Assembly: GCF_037975245.1 (NCBI RefSeq)
Contig: NC_092577.1
Span: 25,729,398 to 25,793,397 of the forward strand
Source: Apostichopus japonicus
Taxonomy: Eukaryota; Echinodermata; Holothuroidea; Aspidochirotida; Stichopodidae
Direction: 5' to 3'
Length of the DNA: 64,000 nucleotides
The position numbers and the translations under genes are program-made. Numbering within the stretch: the stretch's first letter is position 1; the number at the start of each line of letters is the position of its first letter. Below are positions 51,801 through 64,000 of the stretch, in pieces. The notes beneath the pieces are model-generated. The model was given only the letters and a program-made list of their open reading frames with translations. It was not told where the DNA came from and did not search any database.

Positions 51801-53449
51801 AATCGGTCTCGCACATTCGACTTATCGGTATCGTAAATTTAATTTATCGGTATCGCGCATTCGATTTATCGGTATCGCACATTCCATTTATCGGTATCGC
51901 ACATTCGATTTATCGGTACCGCAATATCGATTTATCGGTATCGCACATTCGATTTATCGGTACCGCAATATCGATTAATCGGTATCGCACATTCGATTTA
52001 TCGGTACCGCACCTTCGATTTATCGGTATCGCACATTCCATTTATCGGTATCGCACATTCGATTTACCGTTACCGCACAATCGATTAATCGGTCCCGCAC
52101 AATCTAATTATAGGTATCGCAATATCGATTAATCGGTCTCGCACATTCGATTTATCGGTATCGCACATTCCATTTATCGGTACCGCACATTCGATTTATC
52201 GTTAGCAATATGGATTAATCGGTATCGCACATTCGATGTATCGGTACCGCACAATCGATTTATAGGTATCGCAATATCGATTAATCGGTTTCGCACATTC
52301 GATTTATCGGTAGCAATATCGATTAATCGGTATCACACATTCCATTTATCGGTATCGCACTTTCGATTTACCGGTATCGCACATACGATTTATCTGCACC
52401 GCACATTCGATTTATCGGTACCGCAATATCGATTAATGGGTAACGCACATTCGATTTATCGGTACCGCACCTTTAGATTATCGGTATCGCACATTCGATA
52501 TATCGGTAACGCACATTCGACTTATCGGTATCGTAAATTTAATTTATCGGTATCGCTCATTCGATTTATCGGTATCGCACTGTCCATATATCGGTATCGC
52601 ACATTCGATTTACCGGTCTCGCACATTCGATTTATCGGTACCGCACATACGATTTATCGGTACCGCACATTTGATTGATCGTTATCGCACATTCGATTTA
52701 TCGGTACCGCACAATCCATTTACGGTCCCGCACAATCGATTTATCGGTACCGCAATATCGAATTATCGGTACCGCACATTCGATTTATCGGTCCCGCACA
52801 ATCGATTTATCGGTACCGCACAATCTATTAATCGGTCCCGCACAATCTATTTATAGGTATCGCAATATCAATTAATCGGTCTCGCACATTCGACTTATCG
52901 GTATCGTAAATTAAATTTATCGGTATCGCGCATTCGATTTATCGGTATCGCACATTCCATTTATCGGTATCGCACATTCGATTTACCGGTATCGCACATT
53001 CGATTTATCGGTACCGCACATTTGATTTATCGTTATCGCACATTCTATTCATCGGTACCGCAATATCGATTTATCGGTACCGCACAATCGATTTATCGGT
53101 ACCGCACAATCGATGTATTGGTACCGCACATTCGATTTATCGGTATCGCACGTTCGATTTATCGTTTTCACACATTCGATATATCGGTCCCGCACAATCG
53201 ATTTATCGGTACCGCACATTCGACTTATCGGTATCGTAAATTTAATTTATCGGTATCGCGCATTCGATTAAACGGTATCTCGCATTCGATTTATCGGTAA
53301 CGCACTTTCGATTAATCGGTACCGCACATTCGATTGATCGGTAGCGCACAATCTATTTATCGGTATCGCACATTCCATTTATCGGTACCGCAATATCGAT
53401 TAATCGGTCTCGCACATTCGATTTATCGGTACCGCACATTCGATTTATC

Positions 53450-56400
53450 GGTACCGCACATTCGATTTATCGGTACCGCACATTCGATTTATCGGTATCG
53501 CACATTCGATTTATCGGTCCCGCACAATCGATTTTTAGGTATCGCAACATCGATTAATCGGTCTCGCACATTCGATTTATCGGTAGCAATATCGACTAAT
53601 CGGTATCGCACATTCCATTTATCGGTATCGCACTTTCGATTTACCGGTATCGCACATACGATTTATCGGCACCGCACATTCGAATTATCGGTACCGCAAT
53701 ATCGATTTATCGGAAACGCACAATCGATTTATCGGTAACGCCCATTCGACTTATCGGTATCGTAAATTTAATTTATCGGTATCGCGCATTCGATTAAACG
53801 GTATCGCACATTTGATTTACCGTTATCGCACATTCTATTTATCGGTACCGCAATATCGATTTATCGGTACCGCACAATCGATTTATCGGTACCGCACATT
53901 CGATGTATTGGTACCGCACATTCGATTTATCGGTATCGCACGTTCGATTTATCGTTTTCACACATTCGATATATCGGTCCCGCACAATCGATTTATCGGT
54001 ACCGCACATTCGACTTATCGGTATCGTAAATTTAATTTATCGGTATCGCGCATTCGATTAAACGGTATCTCGCATTCGATTTATCGGTAACGCACATTCG
54101 AATAATCGGTACCGCACATTCGATTGATCGGTAGCGCACAATCGATTTATCGGTATCGCACATTCCATTTATCGGTACCGCAATATCGATTCATCGGTCT
54201 TGCACATTCGATTTACCGGTATCGCACATTCCATTTATCGGTCCCGCACAATCGATTTATCGGTACCGCAATATCGATTTATCGGTACCGCAATATCGAT
54301 TTATAGGTACCGCACATTCGATTTATCGGTACCGCAATATCGATTTATCGGTATCGCACATTCGATTTATCGGTACCGCAATATCGATTAATCGGTATCG
54401 CACATTCGATTTAACGTTAGCAATATCGATTAATCGGTATCGCACATTCCATTTATCGGTATCGCACATTCGATTTAACGGTATCGCACCTACGATTTAT
54501 CGGTACCGCACATACGATTTATCGGTAACGCACATTTGATTTATCGTTATCGCACATTCGATTTATCGGTACCGTAATATCGATTTATCGGTCCAGCACA
54601 ATTGATTTATCGGTACCGCTATATCGATATATCGGTACCGCACATTCGATTTATCGGTACCGCAATATCGATTTATCGGTACCGCACATTCGATTTATCG
54701 GTACCGCAATATCGATTAATCGGTATCGCACCTTCGATTTATCGGTACCGCACATTCGATTTATCGGTACCGCACCTTCGATTTATCGGTACCGCAATAT
54801 CGATTTATCGGTATCGCACATTCGATTTACCGGTATCTCACTTTCGATTTATCGGTCGCGCACAATCGATTTATCGGTACCGCAATAGCGATTTATCGGT
54901 ACCGCACATTCGATGTATTGGTACCGCACATTCGATTTATCGGTATCGCACGTTCGATTTATCGTTTTCACACATTCGATATATCGGTCCCGCACAATCG
55001 ATTTATCGGTACAACACATTCGACTTATCGGTATCGTAAATTTAATTTATCGGTATCGCGCATTCGATTAAACGGTATCTCGCATTCGATTTATCGGTAA
55101 CGCACATTCGATTAGTCGGTACCGCACATTCGATTGATCGGTAGCGCACAATCGATTTATCGGTATCGCACATTCCATTTATCGGTACCGCAATATCGAT
55201 TAATCGGTCTTGCACATTCGATTTACCGGTATCGCACATTCCATTTATCGGTCCCGCACAATCGATTTATCGGTACCGCAATATCGATTTATCGGTACCG
55301 CAATATCGATTTATAGGTACCGCACATTCGATTTATCGGTACCGCAATATCGATTTATCGGTATCGCACATTCGATTTATCGGTACCGCAATATCGATTA
55401 ATCGGTATCGCACATTCGATTTAACGTTAGCAATATCGATTAATCGGTATCGCACATTCCATTTATCGGTATCGCACATTCGATTTAACGGTATCGCACC
55501 TACGATTTATCGGTACCGCACATACGATTTATCGGTAACGCACATTTGATTTATCGTTATCGCACATTCGATTTATCGGTACCGCAATATCGATTTATCG
55601 GTCCAGCACAATCGATTTATCGGTACCGCAATATCGATATATCGGTACCGCACATTCGATTTATCGGTACCGCAATATCGATTTATCGGTACCGCACAAT
55701 CGATGTATTGGTACCGCACATTCGATTTATCGGTATCGCACGTTCGATTTATCGTTTTCACACGTTCGATATATCGGTCCCGCACAATCGATTTATCGGT
55801 ACAACACAATCGATTTATCGGTACCGCAATAGCGATTTATCGGTATCGCACATTCGATTTATCGGTACCGCAATATCGATTAATCGGTATCGCACGTTCG
55901 ATTTATCGTTAGCAATATGGATTAATCGGTATCGCACATTCGATTTATCGGTACCGCACAATCGATTTATAGGTATCGCAATATCGATTAATCGGTTTCG
56001 CACATTCGATTTATCGGTAGCAATATCGATTAATCGGTATCACACATTCCATTTATCGGTATCGCACTTTCGATTTACCGGTATCGCACATACGATTTAT
56101 CTGCACCGCACATTCGATTTATCGGTACCGCAATATCGATTAATGGGTAACGCACATTCGATTTATCGGTACCGCACCTTTAGATTATCGGTATCGCACA
56201 TTCGATATATCGGTAACGCACATTCGACTTATCGGTATCGTAAATTTAATTTATCGGTATCGCTCATTCGATTTATCGGTATCGCACTGTCCATATATCG
56301 GTATCGCACATTCGATTTACCGGTCTCGCACATTCGATTTATCGGTACCGCACATACGATTTATCGGTACCGCACATTTGATTGATCGTTATCGCACATT

Positions 56401-56875
56401 CGATTTATCGGTACCGCACAATCGATTTACGGTCCCGCACAATCGATTTATCGGTACCGCAATATCGAATTATCGGTACCGCACATTCGATTTATCGGTC
56501 CCGCACAATCGATTTATCGGTACCGCACAATCGATTAATCGGTCCCGCACAATCTATTTATAGGTATCGCAATATCGATTAATCGGTCTCGCACATTCGA
56601 CTTATCGGTATCGTAAACTTAATTTATCGGTATCGCGCATTCGATTTATCGGTATCGCACATTCCATTTATCGGTATCGCACATTCGATTTACCGGTATC
56701 GCACATTCGATTTATCGGTACCGCACATTTGATTTGTCGTTATCGCACATTCTATTTATCGGTACCGCAATATCGATTTATCGGTACCGCACAATCGATT
56801 TATCGGTACCGCACAATCGATGTATTGGTACCGCACATTCGATTTATCGGTATCGCACGTTCGATTTATCGTTTT
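53450..56875 (-). repeat. Near-identical 3.4-kb segmental duplication, copy 1
   Basis: Matches 59439-62820 with an offset of 5989 bp up to about 54.3 kb and 5945 bp afterwards; the 44-bp step is two units. ATCGCAACAT lies at 53541 and 59530. The 279-codon open frames at 55546 and 61491 translate identically, as do 78-codon antisense frames at 55573 and 61518. The stretch at about 52.26-53.3 kb is a further, looser relative of 55.97-57.0 kb (offset 3707). Confidence 0.86.
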
Positions 56876-57088
56876 CACACGTTCGATATATCGGTCCCGC
56901 ACAATCGATTTATCGGTACAACACATTCGACTTATCGGTATCGTAAATTTAATTTATCGGTATCGCGCATTCCATTAAACGGTATCTCGCATTCGATTTA
57001 TCGGTAACGCACTTTCGATTAATCGGTACCGCATATTCGATTGATCGGTAGCGCACCATCGATTTATCGGTATCGCACATTCCATTTA

Positions 57089-59440
57089 TCGGTACCGCAC
57101 ATTCGATTTATCGGTACCGCGCATTCGATTTATCTGTACCGCACTTTCGATTTATCGGTATCGCACCTTCGATTTATCGGTCCCGCACAATCGATTTATA
57201 GGTATCGCAATATCGATTAATCGGTCTCGCACATTCGATTTATCGGTAGCAATATCGATTAATCGGTATCGCACATTCCATTTATCGGTATCGCACATTC
57301 GATTTACCGGTATCGCACATACGATTTATCGGCACCGCACATTCGATTTATCGGTACCGCAATATCGATTTATGGGTAACGCACAATCGATTTATCGGTA
57401 CCGCACCTTCGATTTATCGGTCCCGCACATTCGATTTATCGGTATCGCACATTCGATTAAACGGTATCGCACATTCGATTTATCGGTAACGCACATTCGA
57501 CTTATCGGTATCGTAAATTTAATTTATCGGTATCGCGCATTCGATTTATCGGTATCGCACATTCCATATATCGGTATCGCACATTCGATTTTCCGGTATC
57601 ACACATTCGATTTATCGGTACCGCACATACGATTTATCGGTACCGCACATTTGATTTATCGTTATCGCATATTCGATTTATCGGTACCGCAATATCGATT
57701 TATCGGTACCGCACAATCGATTTATCGGTACCGCACAATCGATTTATTGGTACCGCACATTCGATTTATCGGTATCGCACGTTCGATTTATCTTTTTCAC
57801 ACATTCGATTTATCGGTCCCGCACAATCGATTTATCGGTACCGCACATTCGACTTATCGGTATCGTAAATCTAATTTATCGGTATCGCGCATTCGATTAA
57901 ACGGTATCGCGCATTCGATTTATCGGTAACGCACATTCGATTTATCGGTACCGGAATATCGATTAATCGGTCTGGCACATTCGATTTATTGGTAGCATTA
58001 TCGATTTACCGGTATCGCACATTAGATTTATCGGCATTGCACATTAGATTTATCGGCACGGCACATTCGATTTATCGGCACTGCACATTCAATTTATCGG
58101 CACGGCACAATCGATTTATCGGTACCGCACATTCGATTAATCGATATCGCTAGTTCGATTTATCGTTATCGCACATTACATTTATTGGTATCTTACATTC
58201 GATTTACCGGTATCGCGCATTCGATTTATCGGTACCGCACATTCGATTTATCGGTACCGCAATATCGATTTATAGGTATCGCACATTCGATTTACCGGTA
58301 ACGCACATTCGATTTATCGGCACTGCACATTCGATTTATCGGTACCGCAATATCGATTTATCGGTATCGCACATTCGATTTACCGGTATCGCACTTTCGA
58401 TTTATCGGTCCCGCACAATCGATTTATCGGTACCGCAATATCGATTTATCGGTACCGCACATTCGATTTATCGGTATCGCTCATTCGATTTATCGGTATC
58501 GCACATTCGATTTATCGGTATCGCACATTCGATTTACCGGTATCGCACATCGATTTATCGGTACCGCACATACGATTTATCGGTACCGCACATTTGATTT
58601 ATTTGTTATCGCACATTCGATTTATCGGTACCGCAATATCGACTTATCGGTACCGCACAATCGATTTATCGGTACCGCACAATCGATTTATTGGTACCGC
58701 ACATTCGATTTATCGGTATCGCACGTTCGATTTATCGTTTTCACACATTCGATATATCGGTCCCGCACAATCGATTTATCGGTACCGCACATTCGACTTA
58801 TCGGTATCGTAAATTTAATTTATCGGTATCGCGCATTCGATTAAACGGTATCTCGCATTCTATTTATCGGTAACGCACTTTCGATTAATCGGTACCGCAC
58901 ATTCGATTGATCGGTAGCGCACAATCGATTTATCGGTATCGCACATTCCATTTATCGGTACCGCAATATCGATTAATCGGTCTTGCACATTCGATTTACC
59001 GGTATCGCACATTCCATTTATCGGTCCCGCACAATCGATTTATCGGTACCGCAATATCGATTTATCGGTACCGCAATATCGATTTATAGGTACCGCACAT
59101 TCGATTTATCGGTACCGCAATATCGATTTATCGGTATCGCACATTCGATTTATCGGTACCGCAATATCGATTAATCGGTATCGCACATTCGATTTATCGT
59201 TAGCAATATCGATTAATCGGTATCGCACATTCCATTTATCGGTATCGCACATTCGATTTAACGGTATCGCACCTACGATTTATCGGTACCGCACATACGA
59301 TTTATCGGTAACGCACATTTGATTTATCGTTATCGCACATTTGATTTATCGGTACCGCAATATCGATTTATCGGTCCAGCACAATCGATTTATCGGTACC
59401 GCAATATCGATATATCGGTACCGCACATTCGATTTATCGG
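57089..59440 (-). repeat. Segmental duplication in the right array, copy 2
   Basis: Second copy of 46235-48850, with one internal loss of about 262 bp. It includes the rare GGTACCGGAATATCG and GGTCTGGCAC units (57949-57976) seen elsewhere only at 47095-47122. It ends at about 59440, where the next duplicated segment begins, so the junction between two duplication modules lies there. Confidence 0.82.
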
Positions 59441-62400
59441 TACCGCACAATCGATTTATCGGTACCGCACATTCGATTTATCGGTATCGCACATTCGATT
59501 TATCGGTCCCGCACAATCGATTTATAGGTATCGCAACATCGATTAATCGGTCTCGCACATTCGATTTATCGGTAGCAATATCGACTAATCGGTATCGCAC
59601 ATTCCATTTATCGGTATCGCACTTTCGATTTACCGGTATCGCACATACGATTTATCGGCACCGCACATTCGAATTATCGGTACCGCAATATCGATTTATC
59701 GGAAACGCACAATCGATTTATCGGTAACGCCCATTCGACTTATCGGTATCGTAAATTTAATTTATCGGTATCGCGCATTCGATTAAACGGTATCGCACAT
59801 TTGATTTACCGTTATCGCACATTCTATTTATCGGTACCGCAATATCGATTTATCGGTACCGCACAATCGATTTATCGGTACCGCACATTCGATGTATTGG
59901 TACCGCACATTCGATTTATCGGTATCGCACGTTCGATTTATCGTTTTCACACATTCGATATATCGGTCCCGCACAATCGATTTATCGGTACCGCACATTC
60001 GACTTATCGGTATCGTAAATTTAATTTATCGGTATCGCGCATTCGATTAAACGGTATCTCGCATTCGATTTATCGGTAACGCACATTCGATTAATCGGTA
60101 CCGCACATTCGATTGATCGGTAGCGCACAATCGATTTATCGGTATCGCACATTCCATTTATCGGTACCGCAATATCGATTCATCGGTCTTGCACATTCGA
60201 TTTACCGGTATCGCACATTCCATTTATCGGTCCCGCACAATCGATTTATCGGTACCGCAATATCGATTTATCGGTACCGCAATATCGATTTATAGGTACC
60301 GCACATTCGATTTATCGGTACCGCAATATCGATTTATCGGTATCGCACATTCGATTTAACGTTAGCAATATCGATTAATCGGTATCGCACATTCCATTTA
60401 TCGGTATCGCACATTCGATTTAACGGTATCGCACCTACGATTTATCGGTACCGCACATACGATTTATCGGTAACGCACATTTGATTTATCGTTATCGCAC
60501 ATTCGATTTATCGGTACCGCAATATCGATTTATCGGTCCAGCACAATTGATTTATCGGTACCGCAATATCGATATATCGGTACCGCACATTCGATTTATC
60601 GGTACCGCAATATCGATTTATCGGTACCGCACATTCGATTTATCGGTACCGCAATATCGATTAATCGGTATCGCACCTTCGATTTATCGGTACCGCACAT
60701 TCGATTTATCGGTACCGCACCTTCGATTTATCGGTACCGCAATATCGATTTATCGGTATCGCACATTCGATTTACCGGTATCTCACTTTCGATTTATCGG
60801 TCGCGCACAATCGATTTATCGGTACCGCAATAGCGATTTATCGGTACCGCACATTCGATGTATTGGTACCGCACATTCGATTTATCGGTATCGCACGTTC
60901 GATTTATCGTTTTCACACATTCGATATATCGGTCCCGCACAATCGATTTATCGGTACAACACATTCGACTTATCGGTATCGTAAATTTAATTTATCGGTA
61001 TCGCGCATTCGATTAAACGGTATCTCGCATTCGATTTATCGGTAACGCACATTCGATTAGTCGGTACCGCACATTCGATTGATCGGTAGCGCACAATCGA
61101 TTTATCGGTATCGCACATTCCATTTATCGGTACCGCAATATCGATTAATCGGTCTTGCACATTCGATTTACCGGTATCGCACATTCCATTTATCGGTCCC
61201 GCACAATCGATTTATCGGTACCGCAATATCGATTTATCGGTACCGCAATATCGATTTATAGGTACCGCACATTCGATTTATCGGTACCGCAATATCGATT
61301 TATCGGTATCGCACATTCGATTTATCGGTACCGCAATATCGATTAATCGGTATCGCACATTCGATTTAACGTTAGCAATATCGATTAATCGGTATCGCAC
61401 ATTCCATTTATCGGTATCGCACATTCGATTTAACGGTATCGCACCTACGATTTATCGGTACCGCACATACGATTTATCGGTAACGCACATTTGATTTATC
61501 GTTATCGCACATTCGATTTATCGGTACCGCAATATCGATTTATCGGTCCAGCACAATCGATTTATCGGTACCGCAATATCGATATATCGGTACCGCACAT
61601 TCGATTTATCGGTACCGCAATATCGATTTATCGGTACCGCACAATCGATGTATTGGTACCGCACATTCGATTTATCGGTATCGCACGTTCGATTTATCGT
61701 TTTCACACGTTCGATATATCGGTCCCGCACAATCGATTTATCGGTACAACACAATCGATTTATCGGTACCGCAATAGCGATTTATCGGTATCGCACATTC
61801 GATTTATCGGTACCGCAATATCGATTAATCGGTATCGCACGTTCGATTTATCGTTAGCAATATGGATTAATCGGTATCGCACATTCGATTTATCGGTACC
61901 GCACAATCGATTTATAGGTATCGCAATATCGATTAATCGGTTTCGCACATTCGATTTATCGGTAGCAATATCGATTAATCGGTATCACACATTCCATTTA
62001 TCGGTATCGCACTTTCGATTTACCGGTATCGCACATACGATTTATCTGCACCGCACATTCGATTTATCGGTACCGCAATATCGATTAATGGGTAACGCAC
62101 ATTCGATTTATCGGTACCGCACCTTTAGATTATCGGTATCGCACATTCGATATATCGGTAACGCACATTCGACTTATCGGTATCGTAAATTTAATTTATC
62201 GGTATCGCTCATTCGATTTATCGGTATCGCACTGTCCATATATCGGTATCGCACATTCGATTTACCGGTCTCGCACATTCGATTTATCGGTACCGCACAT
62301 ACGATTTATCGGTACCGCACATTTGATTGATCGTTATCGCACATTCGATTTATCGGTACCGCACAATCGATTTACGGTCCCGCACAATCGATTTATCGGT

Positions 62401-62820
62401 ACCGCAATATCGAATTATCGGTACCGCACATTCGATTTATCGGTCCCGCACAATCGATTTATCGGTACCGCACAATCGATTAATCGGTCCCGCACAATCT
62501 ATTTATAGGTATCGCAATATCGATTAATCGGTCTCGCACATTCGACTTATCGGTATCGTAAATTTAATTTATCGGTATCGCGCATTCGATTTATCGGTAT
62601 CGCACATTCCATTTATCGGTATCGCACATTCGATTTACCGGTATCGCACATTCGATTTATCGGTACCGCACATTTGATTTGTCGTTATCGCACATTCTAT
62701 TTATCGGTACCGCAATATCGATTTATCGGTACCGCACAATCGATTTATCGGTACCGCACAATCGATGTATTGGTACCGCACATTCGATTTATCGGTATCG
62801 CACGTTCGATTTATCGTTTT
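59439..62820 (-). repeat. Near-identical 3.4-kb segmental duplication, copy 2
   Basis: Second copy of 53450-56875, lacking two units near 60.35 kb. A third partial relative of its left part begins near 63.17 kb (ATCGCAACAT at 63191) and runs to the window edge with marker units in the same order. The amplification may therefore continue beyond 64 kb. Confidence 0.84.
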
Positions 62821-64000
62821 CACACATTCGATATATCGGTCCCGCACAATCGATTTATCGGTACCGCACATTCGACTTATCGGTATCGTAAATTTAATTT
62901 ATCGGTATCGCGCATTCGATTAAACGGTATCTCGCATTCGATTTATCGGTAACGCACTTTCGATTAATCGGTACCGCACATTCGATTGATCGGTAGCGCA
63001 CAATCTATTTATCGGTATCGCACATTCCATTTATCGGTACCGCAATATCGATTAATCGGTCTCGCACATTCGATTTATCGGTCCCGCACATTCGATTTAT
63101 CGGTACCGCACATTCGATTTATCGGTAGCAATATCGATTTATCGGTATCGCACATTCGATTTATCGGTCCCGCACAATCGATTTATAGGTATCGCAACAT
63201 CGATTAATCGGTCTCGCACATTCGATTTATCGGTAGCAATATCGATTAATCGGTATCGCACATTCCATTTATCGGTATCGCACTTTCGATTTACCGGTAT
63301 CGCACATACGATTTATCGGCACCGCACATTCGAATTATCGGTACCGCAATATCGATTTATCGGAAACGCACATTCGATTAAACGGTATCGCACATTCGAT
63401 TTATCGGTAGCGCACAATCGATTTATCGGTAACGCCCATTCGACTTATCGGTATCGTAAATTTAATTTATCGGTATCGCGCATTCGATTAAACGGTATCG
63501 CACATTTGATTTACCGTTATCGCACATTCTATTTATCGGTACCGCACGTTCGATTTATCGGTACCGCACAATCGATTTATCGGTACCGCACATTCGATGT
63601 ATTGGTACCGCACATTCGATTTATCGGTATCGCACGTTCGATTTATCGTTTTCACACATTCGATATATCGGTCCCGCACAATCGATTTATCGGTACCGCA
63701 CATTCGACTTATCGGTATCGTAAATTTAATTTATCGGTATCGCGCATTCGATTAAACGGTATCTCGCATTCGATTTATCGGTAACGCACATTCGATTAAT
63801 CGGTACCGCACATTCGATTGATCGGTAGCGCACAATCGATTTATCGGTATCGCACATTCCATTTATCGGTACCGCAATATCGATTAATCGGTCTTGCACA
63901 TTCGATTTACCGGTATCGCACATTCCATTTATCGGTCCCGCACAATCGATTTATCGGTACCGCAATATCGATTTATCGGTACCGCAATATCGATTTATAG

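Larger units (their letters stand above)
42333..64000 (-). repeat. 22-bp satellite, reverse-oriented array, right part
   Basis: About 980 units of the same reverse form as left of the LINE, continuing to the window edge. GCAATATCG and GCACAATCG variants become very common, and a TCGGTAGCAATATCG short unit recurs (for example near 46393, 49454, 49736, 50167 and 50574). The stretch is built from a 659-bp repeat (42.9-46.2 kb) followed by kilobase-scale duplications. No other unique sequence is present. Many open frames on both strands of 60-330 codons are repeat artefacts. Confidence 0.97.

Noticed and set aside
2251-64000. Telomeric or subtelomeric simple repeat
   Set aside because: The unit is 22 bp, not G-rich on one strand, and unlike known telomere repeats.
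20000-64000. Insulator-type CGATA/TATCG motifs in the array as a functional array of binding sites
   Set aside because: The motif is short and follows inevitably from the repeat sequence; the species and the presence of such a factor are unknown.

Overview
The window is animal genomic DNA made almost entirely of one satellite. About 59 of the 64 kb is a tandem array of a 22-bp unit, roughly 2,700 copies. The other two components are a broken LTR-retrotransposon fragment at the left edge and one apparently intact LINE inserted in the array. Both retroelement types (a Ty3/Gypsy-like gag-protease and a CR1/L2-like LINE with an ATT tail) are common in aquatic invertebrates and fishes. The species cannot be fixed from the sequence. 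No host protein gene, tRNA, rRNA or bacterial feature was found.

Layout. (1) 1-823: decayed gag zinc knuckle and aspartic protease of a Ty3/Gypsy-like element, cut off in mid-protease exactly where the satellite begins. (2) 824-2250: edge of the array, a divergent 'GACACC' form of the unit with a 396-bp higher-order repeat. (3) 2251-19939: main forward array, unit TGTGCGGTACC + GATCAATCGAA, with a KpnI-type GGTACC core in most units. It contains a large internal segmental duplication (about 3.44-11.34 kb against 12.22-17.71 kb). Almost all offset changes between the copies are whole multiples of 22 bp. (4) 19916-19965: the array flips orientation across an 18-bp perfect inverted repeat with a 14-bp spacer. 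(5) 19948-38745: reverse-oriented array with 352-bp and 198-bp higher-order repeats and a mosaic whose period is a multiple of 22 bp. (6) 38746-42332: a 3.6-kb LINE encoding a 1,020-residue endonuclease-reverse transcriptase, with a 3' hairpin and an (ATT)6 tail. (7) 42333-64000: reverse array again, with a 659-bp higher-order repeat and several kilobase-scale, nearly identical segmental duplications. It runs off the right edge.

Most open reading frames in the window are by-products of the satellite. The unit is 22 bp (22 mod 3 = 1), so any frame cycles through all three phases and gives a 22-residue peptide repeat. The common unit has no stop on either strand, so open frames of up to about 360 codons arise without selection. 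Only the LINE frame is a credible complete gene.

The main interest is genome architecture: an uncharacterised (to me) CpG-rich 22-bp satellite in two opposed orientations, its layered higher-order structure, and a young LINE whose empty target site can be read from sister repeats in the same window.
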